Source: Cyclina sinensis (lineage: Eukaryota > Mollusca > Bivalvia > Venerida > Veneridae). Taken from it: a stretch of DNA of 64,000 nucleotides. Within the stretch, counting starts at the first letter, position 1; each line of letters begins with the position of its first letter. Position numbers and translations under genes: made by a program. The notes under the pieces were generated by a model. It was not told the DNA's origin and did no database searches. It saw only the letters and a program-made list of their open reading frames with translations. The DNA is taken from NCBI GenBank assembly GCA_012932295.1, contig JAAONU010000016.1, forward strand, positions 35,867,241 through 35,931,240, in the 5' to 3' direction. Below are positions 38,927-50,400 of this stretch, piece after piece.

Positions 38927-41613
38927 CACAGGAAACTGATATTCAAAAAAAAAAAAAAAACACTTAATGAAAAAAAATCATACCTTCTATGTTTTTAGCT
39001 CACCTGAGCATGCTCATGTGAGCTTTTAGGATCCTTGATAGTCCGGCGTCCGTCCGTCCGTCCGTCGTCCACAATTCATTCAAACGACATCTCCTCTGAA
39101 ACCACTGGGCAAAATTTAATGAAACTTGCCTAGAATGTTCCTTGCATGAAGCTCTACCAAGTTTGTTCAAATGGTTCCGGTTCATTGCATTTCTGGGTCA
39201 CAGGAGCTAAAAACAGATTTTAAAAGTTGGATCTTTAAAAATCTTCTTGTCAGAAACCACAAGGCCTGGAGCTTTGATATTTGGTATAAAGCATCATCTA
39301 GTGGACCTCTACCAAGTTTGTTCAAATCATGATCCTGGGGTCAAAAATGGCCCCGCCCCAGGGGTAACTTGTTTTACATAGAGTTATATAGGGAAAACTT
39401 TAAAAATCTTCTTGTCAGAAACCGTAAGGCATAGAGCTAAGATATTTGGTGTGCAGCATTGTCTAGTAGACCTCTACCAAGTTTGTTCAAATCATGGCCT
39501 CTGGGTCAAAAATGGCCCCACCCCAGGGGTAACTTGTTTTACATAGAGTTATATAGGAAAAACTTTAAAAATCTTCTTGTCAGAAACCATAAGGCATAGA
39601 GCTAAGATATTTGGTGTGCAGCATTGTCTAGTAGACCTCTACCAAGTTTGTTCAAATCATGGCCTCTGGGTCAAAAATGGCCCCACCCCAGGGGTAACTT
39701 GTTTTACATAGAGTTATATAGGAAAAACTTTAAAAATCTTCTTGTGGCAGAAACCGTAAGGCATAGAGCTTAGATATTTGGTATGTAGCATTGTCTAGTG
39801 GACTTCAAGTTTGTTCAAATTATACCTCTGGGGACAAATTTGGCCCCACCCTGGGGTCATTGGTTTTACATAGGCTTATATAGGAAAAACTTCAAAAATC
39901 TTCTTGTCTGAAACCACAAAGCTCTGAGCCTTAAGATTTAGTATGTAGCATTGTCTAGTGGACCGCTACCAAGTTTGTTCCAATTATAACCCTGGAGTCA
40001 AATTTGGCCCCACCCCGGGGTCATTGGTTTTACATAGGCTTATATAGTGAAAACTTTGAAAATCTTCTTGTAGAAGGAGAAGTAACATTTTCAGTCCAAA
40101 TAATCTGGAAATTTGTCAGACAGGTTGTTTCTATGATTTCTAGCTCAAGTTTGAATATGGGTCATCTGGGTTCAAAAACTAGGTCACAGAGCCCAAAAAT
40201 AGAAAAACTTTGTTAACACTCTGGAAGTTACATTTTCAGTCCAAATATCCTGGAAATTTGTCAGAAAGGTTGTTTTGATGATTTTTAGCTCAAGTTCAAA
40301 ATTTGGTCATCTGGGGTCAAAAACTAGGTCACAGAGCCCAAATATGGAAAAACCTTGTTAACACTCTAGAGGTAACATTTTCAGTCCAAATAACCAGAAA
40401 GGTTTTTTCAATGATTTCTAGGTAAAATTTGAATATGTGTCATCTGAAATCAAAAACTAGGTCACATAGCCCAAAAATAGAAAGAAACTTGTTAACACTC
40501 TAGAAGCTACTTTTCAGTCCAAATATTCTCGAAATTTGTCAGAAAAAAAATGTTTTAATGATTTCTAGCTCAGATTTGAATAAAGGTCATCTGGGGTCAA
40601 AAACTAGGTCACAGACCCCAAATATGGAAAAACCTTGTTAACACGCATTGAGGTAACATTTTCAGTTCAAATAACCTTGAAATTTGTCAGAAAGATTGTT
40701 TTAATGATTTCTAGCTCAGTTTTGAGTATGGGTTATGTGGGGTCAAAAACTAGGACACAGGGCCAAAAAGTAGAAATTCCATGTTAATTCTCTAGAGGTT
40801 ACATTTTCAGTCCAAATGTCCTTGAAATTTGTCAGAAAGGTTGTTTCGTTGATTTCTAGCCCAGATTAGGATATGGGTCATCTGGGATCAAAAACTAGGT
40901 CACAGAGCCCTAAAATGTAAAAACCATTTTAACACTCCAGAGGTTATATTTTCAGTCCAAATATCCTGGAAATTTGACAGACAGGTTGTTTTGATGATTT
41001 CTAGCTCAAGTACTAATATGGGTCATCTTTGGTCAAAAACTAGGTCACAGAGACCAAATATGGAAAAACCTTGTTAACACTCTAGAGTTAAGATTTTAAT
41101 TCCAATTAACCTGAAAATTTGTCAGAAAGGTTGCTTCTATGATTTCCAGCTCAACTTTGAATATGCGTCATCTGGATTAAAAAACTAGGTCACAGAGCCT
41201 AAATATCGAAAAACTTTGTAAACACTCTAGAGGCTACATTTTCAGTACAAATGTCCTGGAAATTTTTCAGAAAGGTTGTTTTGATGATTTCTAGCTAAGG
41301 ATTGGATATGGATCATCTGGGGTCAAAAACTAGGTCACAGAGCCCAAATATGGAAAAACCTTGTCAACACTCTAGAGGCTACACTTTCAGTCCAAATAAC
41401 CTTGAAATTTGTCAGAAAGATTGTTTCAATAATTTCTAGGTCAAGCTTGAATATGGGTCATCTGGGGGCAATTAACCAGGTCCATAACAACTTTGTTAAA
41501 AGCAGTCATATTCAGGTGAGCGATATAGGGCCATCATGGCCCTCTTGTTTATATATAGAAGGTATGATTTTTTTTTCATGAAACTTTCTTTTTTTGAATA
41601 TCAGTTTCCTGTG
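38927..41613. repeat. Outer inverted repeats flanking a family A element
   Basis: The left arm 38927-38991 begins CACAGGAAACTGATATTC and ends ATCATACCTTCTAT. The right arm 41555-41613 is its reverse complement apart from the A/T-run length and a few bases. The family A element fills the space between. The pair may be the remains of a foldback element into whose centre family A inserted. Confidence 0.75.
38997..41550 (+). mobile_element. Non-autonomous element, family A copy 2 (longest, about 2.5 kb)
   Basis: The 5' end TTAGCTCACC folds as CTCACCTGAGCA against TGCTCATGTGAG and is followed by a GTCC run (39036-39070). The first part repeats 'aaaatcttcttgtcagaaacc' units. The second part (from about 40080) is at least nine units of about 145 bp with 'gttaacactctagaggt' and 'aaaactaggtcacagagccc'. 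The 3' end is AGGGCCATCATGGCCCT, a palindrome, then CTTGTTT. No ORF of its own. Confidence 0.85.
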
Positions 41614-42089
41614 CTTGTATCATGTATTTTTATGTGTCTAATGCTGCTTAATTGTTGGATAATTGTTAATCTGCTGTTTATTTTGTAGTTCATAGCTAGT
41701 GTTAGCATGTTATGCCATGTCGACTGTTAATAAAATTTGTATTTCAGTGAACTACCAAAGAGAAAATTCTGCTTCAAGTGTCTTGACTGAAATTGCATCA
41801 TTCACAATTTATTTCAATAAGTTTGAGTTGGGCTTATGTGCTGATATTAAGAGATATTCATAATTGCTTATGACATATTTCCAAAGAGTGTGTCATAAGG
41901 TTGACAGACGTGGAGTACCATACCAAAACATTAGTTAGATCATCATTTAGGAAATATATTGAACAATGAATTTTGACATGCTTTGTTGATATTAAATATG
42001 GTTACATAAACATGCAGCTATTTAAGAAAGTATTTAAATTCTCTGACTTAGTCAGTTTCTTACTATTTTCAGGAGAAACCAAGGCAACC

Positions 42090-43505
42090 ATGGAAGTTGA
42101 AGAACTGGATCCCGAGAAGAATGCCCCAAGTCCATCGCCTAGACTTGTAGCCAAGAAACATGAGGGGTCAGCATGCAGGCTTGTGTTTGCAGCAGCTTGT
42201 GCTTTTCTGGCACCATTCTCGTTTGGTTACTGTATTGGATACAGCTCACCAGCAATCCCTGAATTAGAAGCAAATGGGTTACTGGTCAGGCAACAAAGTG
42301 GTTGGTTTGGATCCCTTCTGACAATAGGGGCATTGGGTGGTGGACCTATTGGCGGATGGTTGATTGAAAAAGTTGGCAGAAGAACAACCATTAGATATAC
42401 ATCACTGCCCTTCTTTCTGGGTTGGGTCAGCATTCTTTTCTTGAATGCACCAAATGGTTTATTTCTTGGAAGATTTTTATGTGGATTTGGATGTGGCCTA
42501 GTTACTGTATGTGTCCCAGTGTACATTGCAGAAATATCTACTGCCTCACATAGGGGATTTCTAGGAGCTGGAATTCAGTTGTCGATAACAATCGGAATAC
42601 TAGCTTCCTATGCTGCTGGTCTATCCTTTAATTGGGCAGAGATGGCTATGATTGGAATGATCCCAGCAGTTCTGGCATTTTTTACCTTGTTCTTTGTCCC
42701 CGAGACTCCTAGATGGCTTCTAATGAAGGGAAAGAAGCTTGAAGCCATTGCTGCTCTTAGACAGTTACGACATGAGCATGCAGACTGTGAAGATGAATGC
42801 AGAGATATTGAGGAAGGTCTCGACCTGAAAGAACAATTTTCATGGTCTGAATTTAAAAAACCTGAACTTTCTCGCCCACTGATGATTTCTGTTTTCATTA
42901 TGATCTTTCAACAGTTCAGTGGAATCAATGCAGTAATGTTTTATACTGTATCCATCTTCAAAAATGCTGGATTGGTAAATAGCGAGTTAGCAACAGTTCT
43001 AGTTGGAGCAGTACAGGTGGCAGGTACTTTTGTAGCATGTATTTTGATGGACAGAACAGGGCGACGAAGGTTACTTATTATTGCTGGATTAGCTATGAGT
43101 GTGGCCTGTTTTGTGTTCGGATGGTACTATTACCAAATCAGTACAGGAAAATCCCCAGCAGATTTGGGGGCCCTGGCAGTAGTGTGCCTGGTTGTTTATA
43201 TTCTGGGATTCTCCCTTGGCTGGGGACCAATACCAATGCTCATCATGTCAGAAATTTTCCCATCTAGAGTCAGAGGGGCTGCTAGTGGAATTGCTGTTTT
43301 CACTAACTGGTTCTGTGCATTCATTGTTACAAAAGAATTTCTGTTCTTACAAGATGTCCTGGGTGCAGCAGCAACATTCTGGTTGTTTGCAATCTTTTGC
43401 ACTAGTAGTGTTATATTTGTCTGGAGAAAAGTCCCCGAGACCAAGGGAAAATCTCTTGAAGATATTGAGTTATACTTCCTTGGGAAAAGTACTTTGTATG
43501 TGTAA
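42090..43505 (+). CDS. SLC2A8: GLUT8-like facilitative sugar transporter, 471 aa, single coding exon
   Basis: Major-facilitator sugar transporter with 12 expected membrane helices. Family signatures in order: GYSSPAIP after helix 1, EKVGRR between helices 2 and 3, PVYIAEIS, PETPRW at the end of helix 6. Then QQFSGINAVMFY in helix 7, DRTGRRRL, GWGPIPMLIMSEIFP in helix 10, and PETKGKSLE at the tail. Closest by eye to class III GLUT8/GLUT6; arthropod Tret1-type transporters are the alternative. The start at 42090 lies in AACCATGG, 17 bases after a splice acceptor (TTTTCAG ending at 42072), so a 5' UTR exon lies upstream. The N-terminus lacks the acidic dileucine signal that holds mammalian GLUT8 inside the cell. 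An in-frame Met at 41973 is in the apparent intron and was not used. Confidence 0.9.
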   Translation: MEVEELDPEKNAPSPSPRLVAKKHEGSACRLVFAAACAFLAPFSFGYCIGYSSPAIPELEANGLLVRQQSGWFGSLLTIGALGGGPIGGWLIEKVGRRTTIRYTSLPFFLGWVSILFLNAPNGLFLGRFLCGFGCGLVTVCVPVYIAEISTASHRGFLGAGIQLSITIGILASYAAGLSFNWAEMAMIGMIPAVLAFFTLFFVPETPRWLLMKGKKLEAIAALRQLRHEHADCEDECRDIEEGLDLKEQFSWSEFKKPELSRPLMISVFIMIFQQFSGINAVMFYTVSIFKNAGLVNSELATVLVGAVQVAGTFVACILMDRTGRRRLLIIAGLAMSVACFVFGWYYYQISTGKSPADLGALAVVCLVVYILGFSLGWGPIPMLIMSEIFPSRVRGAASGIAVFTNWFCAFIVTKEFLFLQDVLGAAATFWLFAIFCTSSVIFVWRKVPETKGKSLEDIELYFLGKSTLYV

Positions 43506-44493
43506 AATTAATGCACATAATTTGGGCAAGCAGCCTGATGTTTTACTTTGTGGGATTTTAAGTAGTTATATTTTGGGAAATATAGTGCTTTTGTAATTTA
43601 TCCATGCAGTTGTATGTTACCTAGTTGTAGGCAACAATTTACTTATCTATATAATTGCAAGTGATATCAAATATGTTAACATTTATCGTACAATGCAGCG
43701 AGCACAAGAATCTCATAAGATACCTGATTAATGCACATTTAGGACTACGTTGTCAGAGAAATTTCTAATACAAGAGAATATGAGTAATATAACAGTAGAA
43801 GTGTTGGACATTTTTGTTATTAAATGGCCACATTAAGTAGTATTGAATTTGAGCAAATCTGTATTGTATTAACTGAATAAGGCTGTACAGCATTTTTATC
43901 CAGGTAAGATATTGTGATCTTACATTTCTACTTGTATATTGTATTGTTTAAAGTTGGTCTTACAGAACCATAAAACAAATTATAAAGTTGTATGCAAGAA
44001 AAAGGATCAATATCATGTATTTGTGATTCAGACCAGGCAGTCTTGTCCAAGGTCAGCTGCATTTGGTGTGAACTTGGCAGAGTCTCATTCCTGTAAAATT
44101 GCAGTTGCCCTTGGGCTGGATCTGTTGATCTGTAGCTCAAACACATGACAGATCTTTATATCATTCATATATAATCCCTTTGAGTAGGATCAGTTGTTTC
44201 ATACTGTAACCATGACAGATAATTCAGTTATTTGCTATTCATGTCAAGATGAATGCCAGTTTAAGAAAATTAGACACAACTTGTGATGTTAGAAAAGTAA
44301 AAGAGAAGTAAATGTTGTAAGTAATATGCACATGTACCTGTAGCATTCCAATTTCTTGTATGCAATTTTATTCATTTGACTTGTTAAAATTTCAGTAGGT
44401 GATTTTTTAAAAAGATTTCTGTATTGTGCGCCAAAGCAGAGATTATAAATTTAGGTAGTTACATAGCATTTTGCTCCTTGCATCCAGTTACTT
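43506..44493. other. 3' flank of the sugar transporter
   Basis: AT-rich, no coding segment. It probably includes the 3' UTR; no convincing AATAAA was fixed. Confidence 0.5.
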
Positions 44494-45308
44494 ATTAGCT
44501 TTCCTGAGCACAAAGTGCTCAAGGGTGAGCTTTTGGGATTGTTGATTGTCCGGCATCCGTTGACATGCTTTGTCAACAATTTGAGTTGAATGACATCTCC
44601 TGCTATACTGCTAAGCCAATTTTAACAAAACATGCCTGGGATATGAAGCTTACATGAAGCTCTACCAAAGTTGTTCAAAGAATTGAATTCCATCAAGAAC
44701 TCTGGTTGCCATGGCCTCAGAGTCTTCTTGTCTGAAACCACAAGGCCCCCCCGAGTCTTAGGATTTGGTATGTGGCATTGTGTAGTGGACCTCTACCAAG
44801 TTTATTCAAATTATAGACCTAGGGTCAAATTTGGCCACATCCCGGGGGTCAATTGATTTTACATCGGCTTATATAGGGAAAACTTAAAATATCTACTTGT
44901 CTAAAACCACAAGGCCCTGAGCCTCAAGATTGGGTATGTTTGGTAGGTAGCATTATCTAGTAGACCTCTACTCAAATTATGTCCCAGGAGTGAAATTTGG
45001 CCCGACCCAGCAGGGTCAATTGATTTTACATAGGCTTATATGGGGAAAACTTTTAAAAAAACTTCTTGTTTGGAACCACAATGCCTAGAACTTAGATATT
45101 TTTAATGGAACATCAGCTAGAGGTCTTCTATCAAGTTTGTTCACATTATGCCCCTTGAGTCAAAATTGGCTCTACCCTGGGGGTCACTTGAATTCGTATA
45201 GATTTATATAGAGAGAATCTTAAAAAAGCATCTGATGTTTGCTCATCAGCAGACCCAAAGGCAAAGTATTCAGGTGAGTGATCTAGGGCCATCATGGCCA
45301 TCTTGTTT
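44494..45308 (+). mobile_element. Non-autonomous element, family A copy 3 (short, about 0.8 kb)
   Basis: Starts TTAGCTTTCCTGAGCACAAA with the GAGCAC AAA GTGCTC hairpin and TGTCCGGC. It carries the 'cttgtctgaaaccacaaggc' body and ends GATCTAGGGCCATCATGGCC then ATCTTGTTT. It is closest to copy 1 at 8459. Confidence 0.85.
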
Positions 45309-45840
45309 TTACTTGTGCATTTATATTTAGCTTTAATATTGGAGTCTTTAATAGGTTTACCTTATTTCACTTGTTTGCTACAAATATTATAGTTTTGTTT
45401 TGGTAGATTACTAAGGCTTTTTTTGAATGATTTATTTTTTGGTATGTTTACTTGTCAAATTGCCTAGGATTTATTCCTTTTCAAAAGTCATTACACAGAA
45501 ACATACTGTAACAGCTTAAGTTGATTTACTTGTGCATGAATTGATCTATATTTATCTACAATATCTGCTTTGATTACTGGTTTTAAGCTGAACAGGCAGA
45601 TTACAGATGGTTTCTCCATTAACTCAGCCCCAAACAGGTTATCAATGAACTGAAATGACAAAAGTCAAGTTATAACAATTATGCTTAACATTGTTTTTAA
45701 TTTTTATGCACACACAGGCACAATTTTGTCCATGAGCAGTTTTGCATATTCTTGTAATTATACATGCATGTAATGCTGGAATTCAAAAGATCAAGGAAAA
45801 AACATGACATACATGTTGTCAGCAATATTTATTTCTGATT

Positions 45841-46279
45841 TAAAGCGACTGACTTACAGTTGGGTAAATGATGCATAAAATAAGAAAATGATTATGCATA
45901 TAGAAAATCTAGTTGTAATTGGGAAGAACATATCTAAACTAAGTTGCTGTCTCATTTTTTGCCACAGTAACACACAATAATACGGTTTTACGCAATTTAA
46001 TGTTTAAAAAATTTACTCTGTTAGTCACAGGGTAGATACTTAGTTTATATTGTTAATTTTGCAAGAATGTCATAATTAGTCTCTGTGGCACAGTGGGTTA
46101 GCTCATAGCTCTTAATTTTATTGACCAGAAGGGCATGGGTTTGAATCTGGTTGCAACCAAATTCTTTTTTCTTTAGTTTTTATGATGTATAGAAGCATAA
46201 AATTGTGTTGTTGTTTTTTCATAGTATATTACTTCTCCTTAAAACATTTTTAAGCTATTCTATTAGTCAAGTTGCTTTA
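45841..46279 (+). mobile_element. TIR element with tRNA-like pol III boxes, copy 2
   Basis: The left end TAAAGCGACTGACTTACA and a right end around AGTCAAGTTGCTTTAA form worn inverted repeats. On the plus strand TGGCACAGTGGGTTA (46086) and GGGTTTGAATC (46137) are A- and B-box-like. Length is nearly that of copy 1 (439 against 444 bp). Confidence 0.78.
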
Positions 46280-47461
46280 AGGGACATTAAAATCCAGATC
46301 CACCTCTTGCAAATTATGATGACATTGTTATTAAAATAGCAGAGCATCTTTAGAAAATGATGACAAAAACCAATACATTTTTTTAGTAAAATACTGATGC
46401 TTTAACAAAGTATTTGTCTGACTGATACTTGAATTGTTGTGATCTCTTTATACCTTTTTTTTATTTTGATTTTTTAAACCCTTATAATTATTACATTATA
46501 TCCACTGTCATTAATCACTGACTAACATTTACTTATAAACTTGCCATATCAGAACATATTGAACTGTAGAGATCTTAATTTTGACAACCTAGAAAAATCC
46601 AGTCTCTTAAAGGCTTGAACCTTGCTCCTACCACCCCAAAAACAAAATCCATTCAGTGTATTACTTGACTGGTTTCTTAGTAAGAATATGTAAATGTTAA
46701 TTTATTCTTTCAATATTTGATTTACATTGTATTAGTATAAGACTTTTTAACAATTTGATTTAGCTTTTATTTTTTAGTTGTTTGTTTGTTTTCTTTAAAC
46801 AGATTTTGTGGGAATATATCACATCAATAAAATTGGTAAAGTCAAAATACTAGTTGATAATTAGTTGTAACCCATTAACAACCTGGTATAAAATCGAGTC
46901 AAGATTACTTGAAGTGAAGTTTTTGAAACTAATTAGCCCTGTATAACAAATAAACCTGTCTCTGTAGTAGTCACTCAACAGTTATTACTGATTCAGGGCC
47001 ATGAGCTTAAACCAAATTGCAGAGCAGACTATATTTGACAGCTGAATCTTTCTTAGTGAGTACAGAAGTACTGGTACTTCACAGAAAAAAAGATGAACTT
47101 CTTGCACACATAAGTAACATTGCGAAGGAACATTATCAAGAACAAACCAAGCTCAACAACAAGGCAGTTGTTTCACTAACATATGTAAAGACAGAAAGCA
47201 GATAATTTTGTATAGCAGTGATGACCAAGTCAGTTATCTACTGTAAACCTCATCTTAAAAGCATCCTATACTGTTTTTGAAAAGGTCCTACTGAAATAAT
47301 GTTAACATTCTAGAATGCTGCTAGACAAAATTAATCAAATTTGTAAAGTAAGGGATTGGACTAGTTGATCCTGTTTGAAGAATAAAACATGCACAGTTTA
47401 TAAACTATGCCACAGATGATCTCAGCCAAGCATATGTTGATGTAAAACTGGTTCTCATTCT
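46280..47461. other. AT-rich intergenic DNA
   Basis: No coding exon, structured repeat or RNA gene seen. It may include the 3' UTR of the minus-strand gene ending at 47462. Confidence 0.5.
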
Positions 47462-50400
47462 TTAATCTCTTTGACATTCACCCTTCGATGTATCAAAATC
47501 CTGATAAACTCCAAGACCCATGTTATCTTCCAAGAGAACTGATAGAGTTTTTTCCAGACATAGGCTGACAAATAAAACTGTCCAGTCTTTGTTTTTCTCT
47601 GACATCCATCTTGACCCAAGGTTATCTTGGAGGTGTTTCCATGTTGACATCAAAACCAATGGGATGTGGTACAGACCTGAAAGTAAATTAATAGTTCTGA
47701 ACACTCTGGTCTTCAAAAGTTTTCAGTTTTTGTCACATTTTGACAAGCAAGAACAAAATTTATGGTTGATCAGTGAAAGAACTACAAATCATGAATTTAC
47801 ATTTATCAAATTACAAAGAAATCTGTAAGATGAATAATGCTATTCGCTACCCTTCTTTTTCAAAGGCAACATGCATATCGGGACTGGTGAACAAACTGGT
47901 TCAACCAGAATATTTCAGAAACAACAGGATACTTATAGGGGTAGAAGTCTTTCCTTTTAGGTACACAAAGAATTTAGATATTTGAAACCTCTCACTAACC
48001 AGTATCTCCTTTACCAATTTTCTAATCTATTCCTAATTAAGTATTTACTTACTTTGGTGTTAGTTTTGGCATATATTGCAAAGGTGTTGCACTTCCTGGA
48101 ATTACCCCTGAAAAAAAGCAACTGTAAATAGTTAAACACAAGCTGGGATATAAATAACAACAAGAAATGTTTGTAAAACATACATGCCCCCCAGCAGCAC
48201 CTAACTGCTTGTGGTTGGGCCGAAGCGTTCTCTAGTTTTTGATCAGAAACCGTTTTTAGGATCGAGGTCCCTGTGGCCTTGACCACTGACCTAATGACCT
48301 CAAAATCAATAGGGGTCATCTACTGGTGATGACCAACCAGCATACCAATTTTGGTGAACCTAGGTCAAAGCATTCTCTAGTTATTGATCGGAAACCGTTT
48401 TTTGGATGAAAGTCTCTATGAGCTTGACCTTTGATCAAATGACCTCAAATTCAATAGGGGGTCATCTACTGGTGATGACCAACCAGCAAACCAAGTTTGG
48501 TGAACCTAGGTCAAAGCGTTCTCTAGTTATTGATCGGAAACCGTTTTTAGGATGAAAGTCTCTGTGAGCTTGACCTTTGACCTAATGACCTCAAAGTCAA
48601 TAGGCGTCATCTACTGGTGATGAGCAATCAGCATACCAAGTATGGTGAAACAAGGTCAAAGCGTTCTCCAGTTATTGATCGGAAACCGTTTTTAGGATGA
48701 AAGTCTCTGTGAGCTTGACCTTTGACCTAATGACCTCAAAGTCAATAGGCGTCATCTACTGGTGATGAGCAATCAGCATACCAAGTATGGTGAAACAAGG
48801 TCAAAGCGTTCTCCAGTTATTGATCGGAAACCGTTTTTAGGATGAACGTCCCTGTGAGCTTGACCTTTGACCTAATGACCTCAAAATCAATAGGGGTCAT
48901 CTACTGGTGATGACCAATCTGCACACCAAGTTTGGTGAACCTAGGTCAAAGCGTTCTCTAGTTATTGATCGGAAACCGTTTTTAGGATGAAGGTCCCTGT
49001 GAGCTTGACCTTTGACCTCATGACCTAAAAATCAATAGGGGTCATCTACTGGTCATGACAAACCAGCATACCAAGTTTGGTGAACCTAGGTCAAAGCATT
49101 CTCTAGTTACTGATTGGAAACGAAGTGTCTACCGACCGACCGACAGACCGACATTTGCAAAACTATATGCCCCCTCATCTTCGATGGGGGGCATAATAAT
49201 GGAAATTCCAGGTTATCAAGAAGATAGAAATGAATGGATCATTTTTAGATTTAAGCGAAGGGAGATTGTGAACTTCAGTCAGATTGTAATTTCTTCCACA
49301 ATTTAAATATGGTAAAATACTTTCACTGTTTATAAACTTAAGCTATTCAAATTCATTTGCCTGGGGTTTTTTTTGCAGTTTCTGAAACTACTTTTTATAG
49401 TGATATCGATTATTGTTGTCAGGTCAGCTACTCTCCTTTGTTCATTTCTCGAAATGCCAACATGATATTCCCTGCTCTATCAGCAGAGAATACAAAAATC
49501 TCTAGCTAGCCTTTGTGTATATAACCATTCATTATAACCATGAGGATAAAAGGCAGAAAATTTGACCTTTAAAATTTGTTTTAAGTCTATGAATAATTTT
49601 AACAGTAAGTTCTACAACTAGAACAACGTTTTAAGGCTGTGTGCAAAATAACATTTTATCATATATTTCTTATCTCTGCATATGTGCAAACTGAAGACAA
49701 TAAAAACAAGATATGACAAAAGTGTTTGCAACAGCTTTAGACAAACAGCAATATGTTGCAATATGTTTAATTTACTGACTTTATATATATGTAACTACCA
49801 CAGTTAAGTAAAAAAAAAAAAAAATAAAAAAAAAAACATTAACTGACATTGTATGATGGTAAACAGAAATATCATGTGGGCAGCAGCCAATGTAGACCAT
49901 TCCTTACCCATTTTCCCACCAGATGGAGGTGTCCGTACTGAAACTCTACCAGATGTCACAACAGCAACCTAAAATTAAATGATTTTTTGTTTGTTTGTAT
50001 TTTTTTAAATATGTTTTCTTCTCACATGATTTGAAAAAAGGAAAGACAGTGGGTTTCTGCTGATTAATACCTTTCCAATCCAAATATCTTTTAGACCGAA
50101 CACCTTGGACAGTCCTTACTATTTCTGTCCATATTTTATCACAGAGACACCCTTCTACTCTGAAAACCAGATGTCTTTTTCAGTATTTTGCTCAGCTTGT
50201 GGATAAAATAAAATTTGCCTTTTGGATCCAAACCCATAATTACCCTAAAAAATTTCTAACCTTTAGTTTTGATGATACATAAATCAATCAACTTCTTTTG
50301 ACTGTCAAAGATGTGAACAGACCAGCTGCAGGGATACAGTAGTGGAGCTTTATGAGCAGTGATAGCATATTATCAGCTAAAGTGTGAAAATTACTTTTAT

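Noticed and set aside
41973..42089. Earlier in-frame Met for the sugar transporter
   Set aside because: This part is upstream of a clear splice acceptor and has no transporter likeness; the ATG at 42090 has good context.
46086..46150. tRNA gene candidates from A- and B-box motifs (also 36306-36368 and 58094-58162)
   Set aside because: The cloverleaf does not form, and the motifs are at fixed places inside TIR-bounded repeats.
47017..47205. Plus-strand 62-codon frame
   Set aside because: No homology recognised, no splice context, and AT-rich composition like its surroundings.
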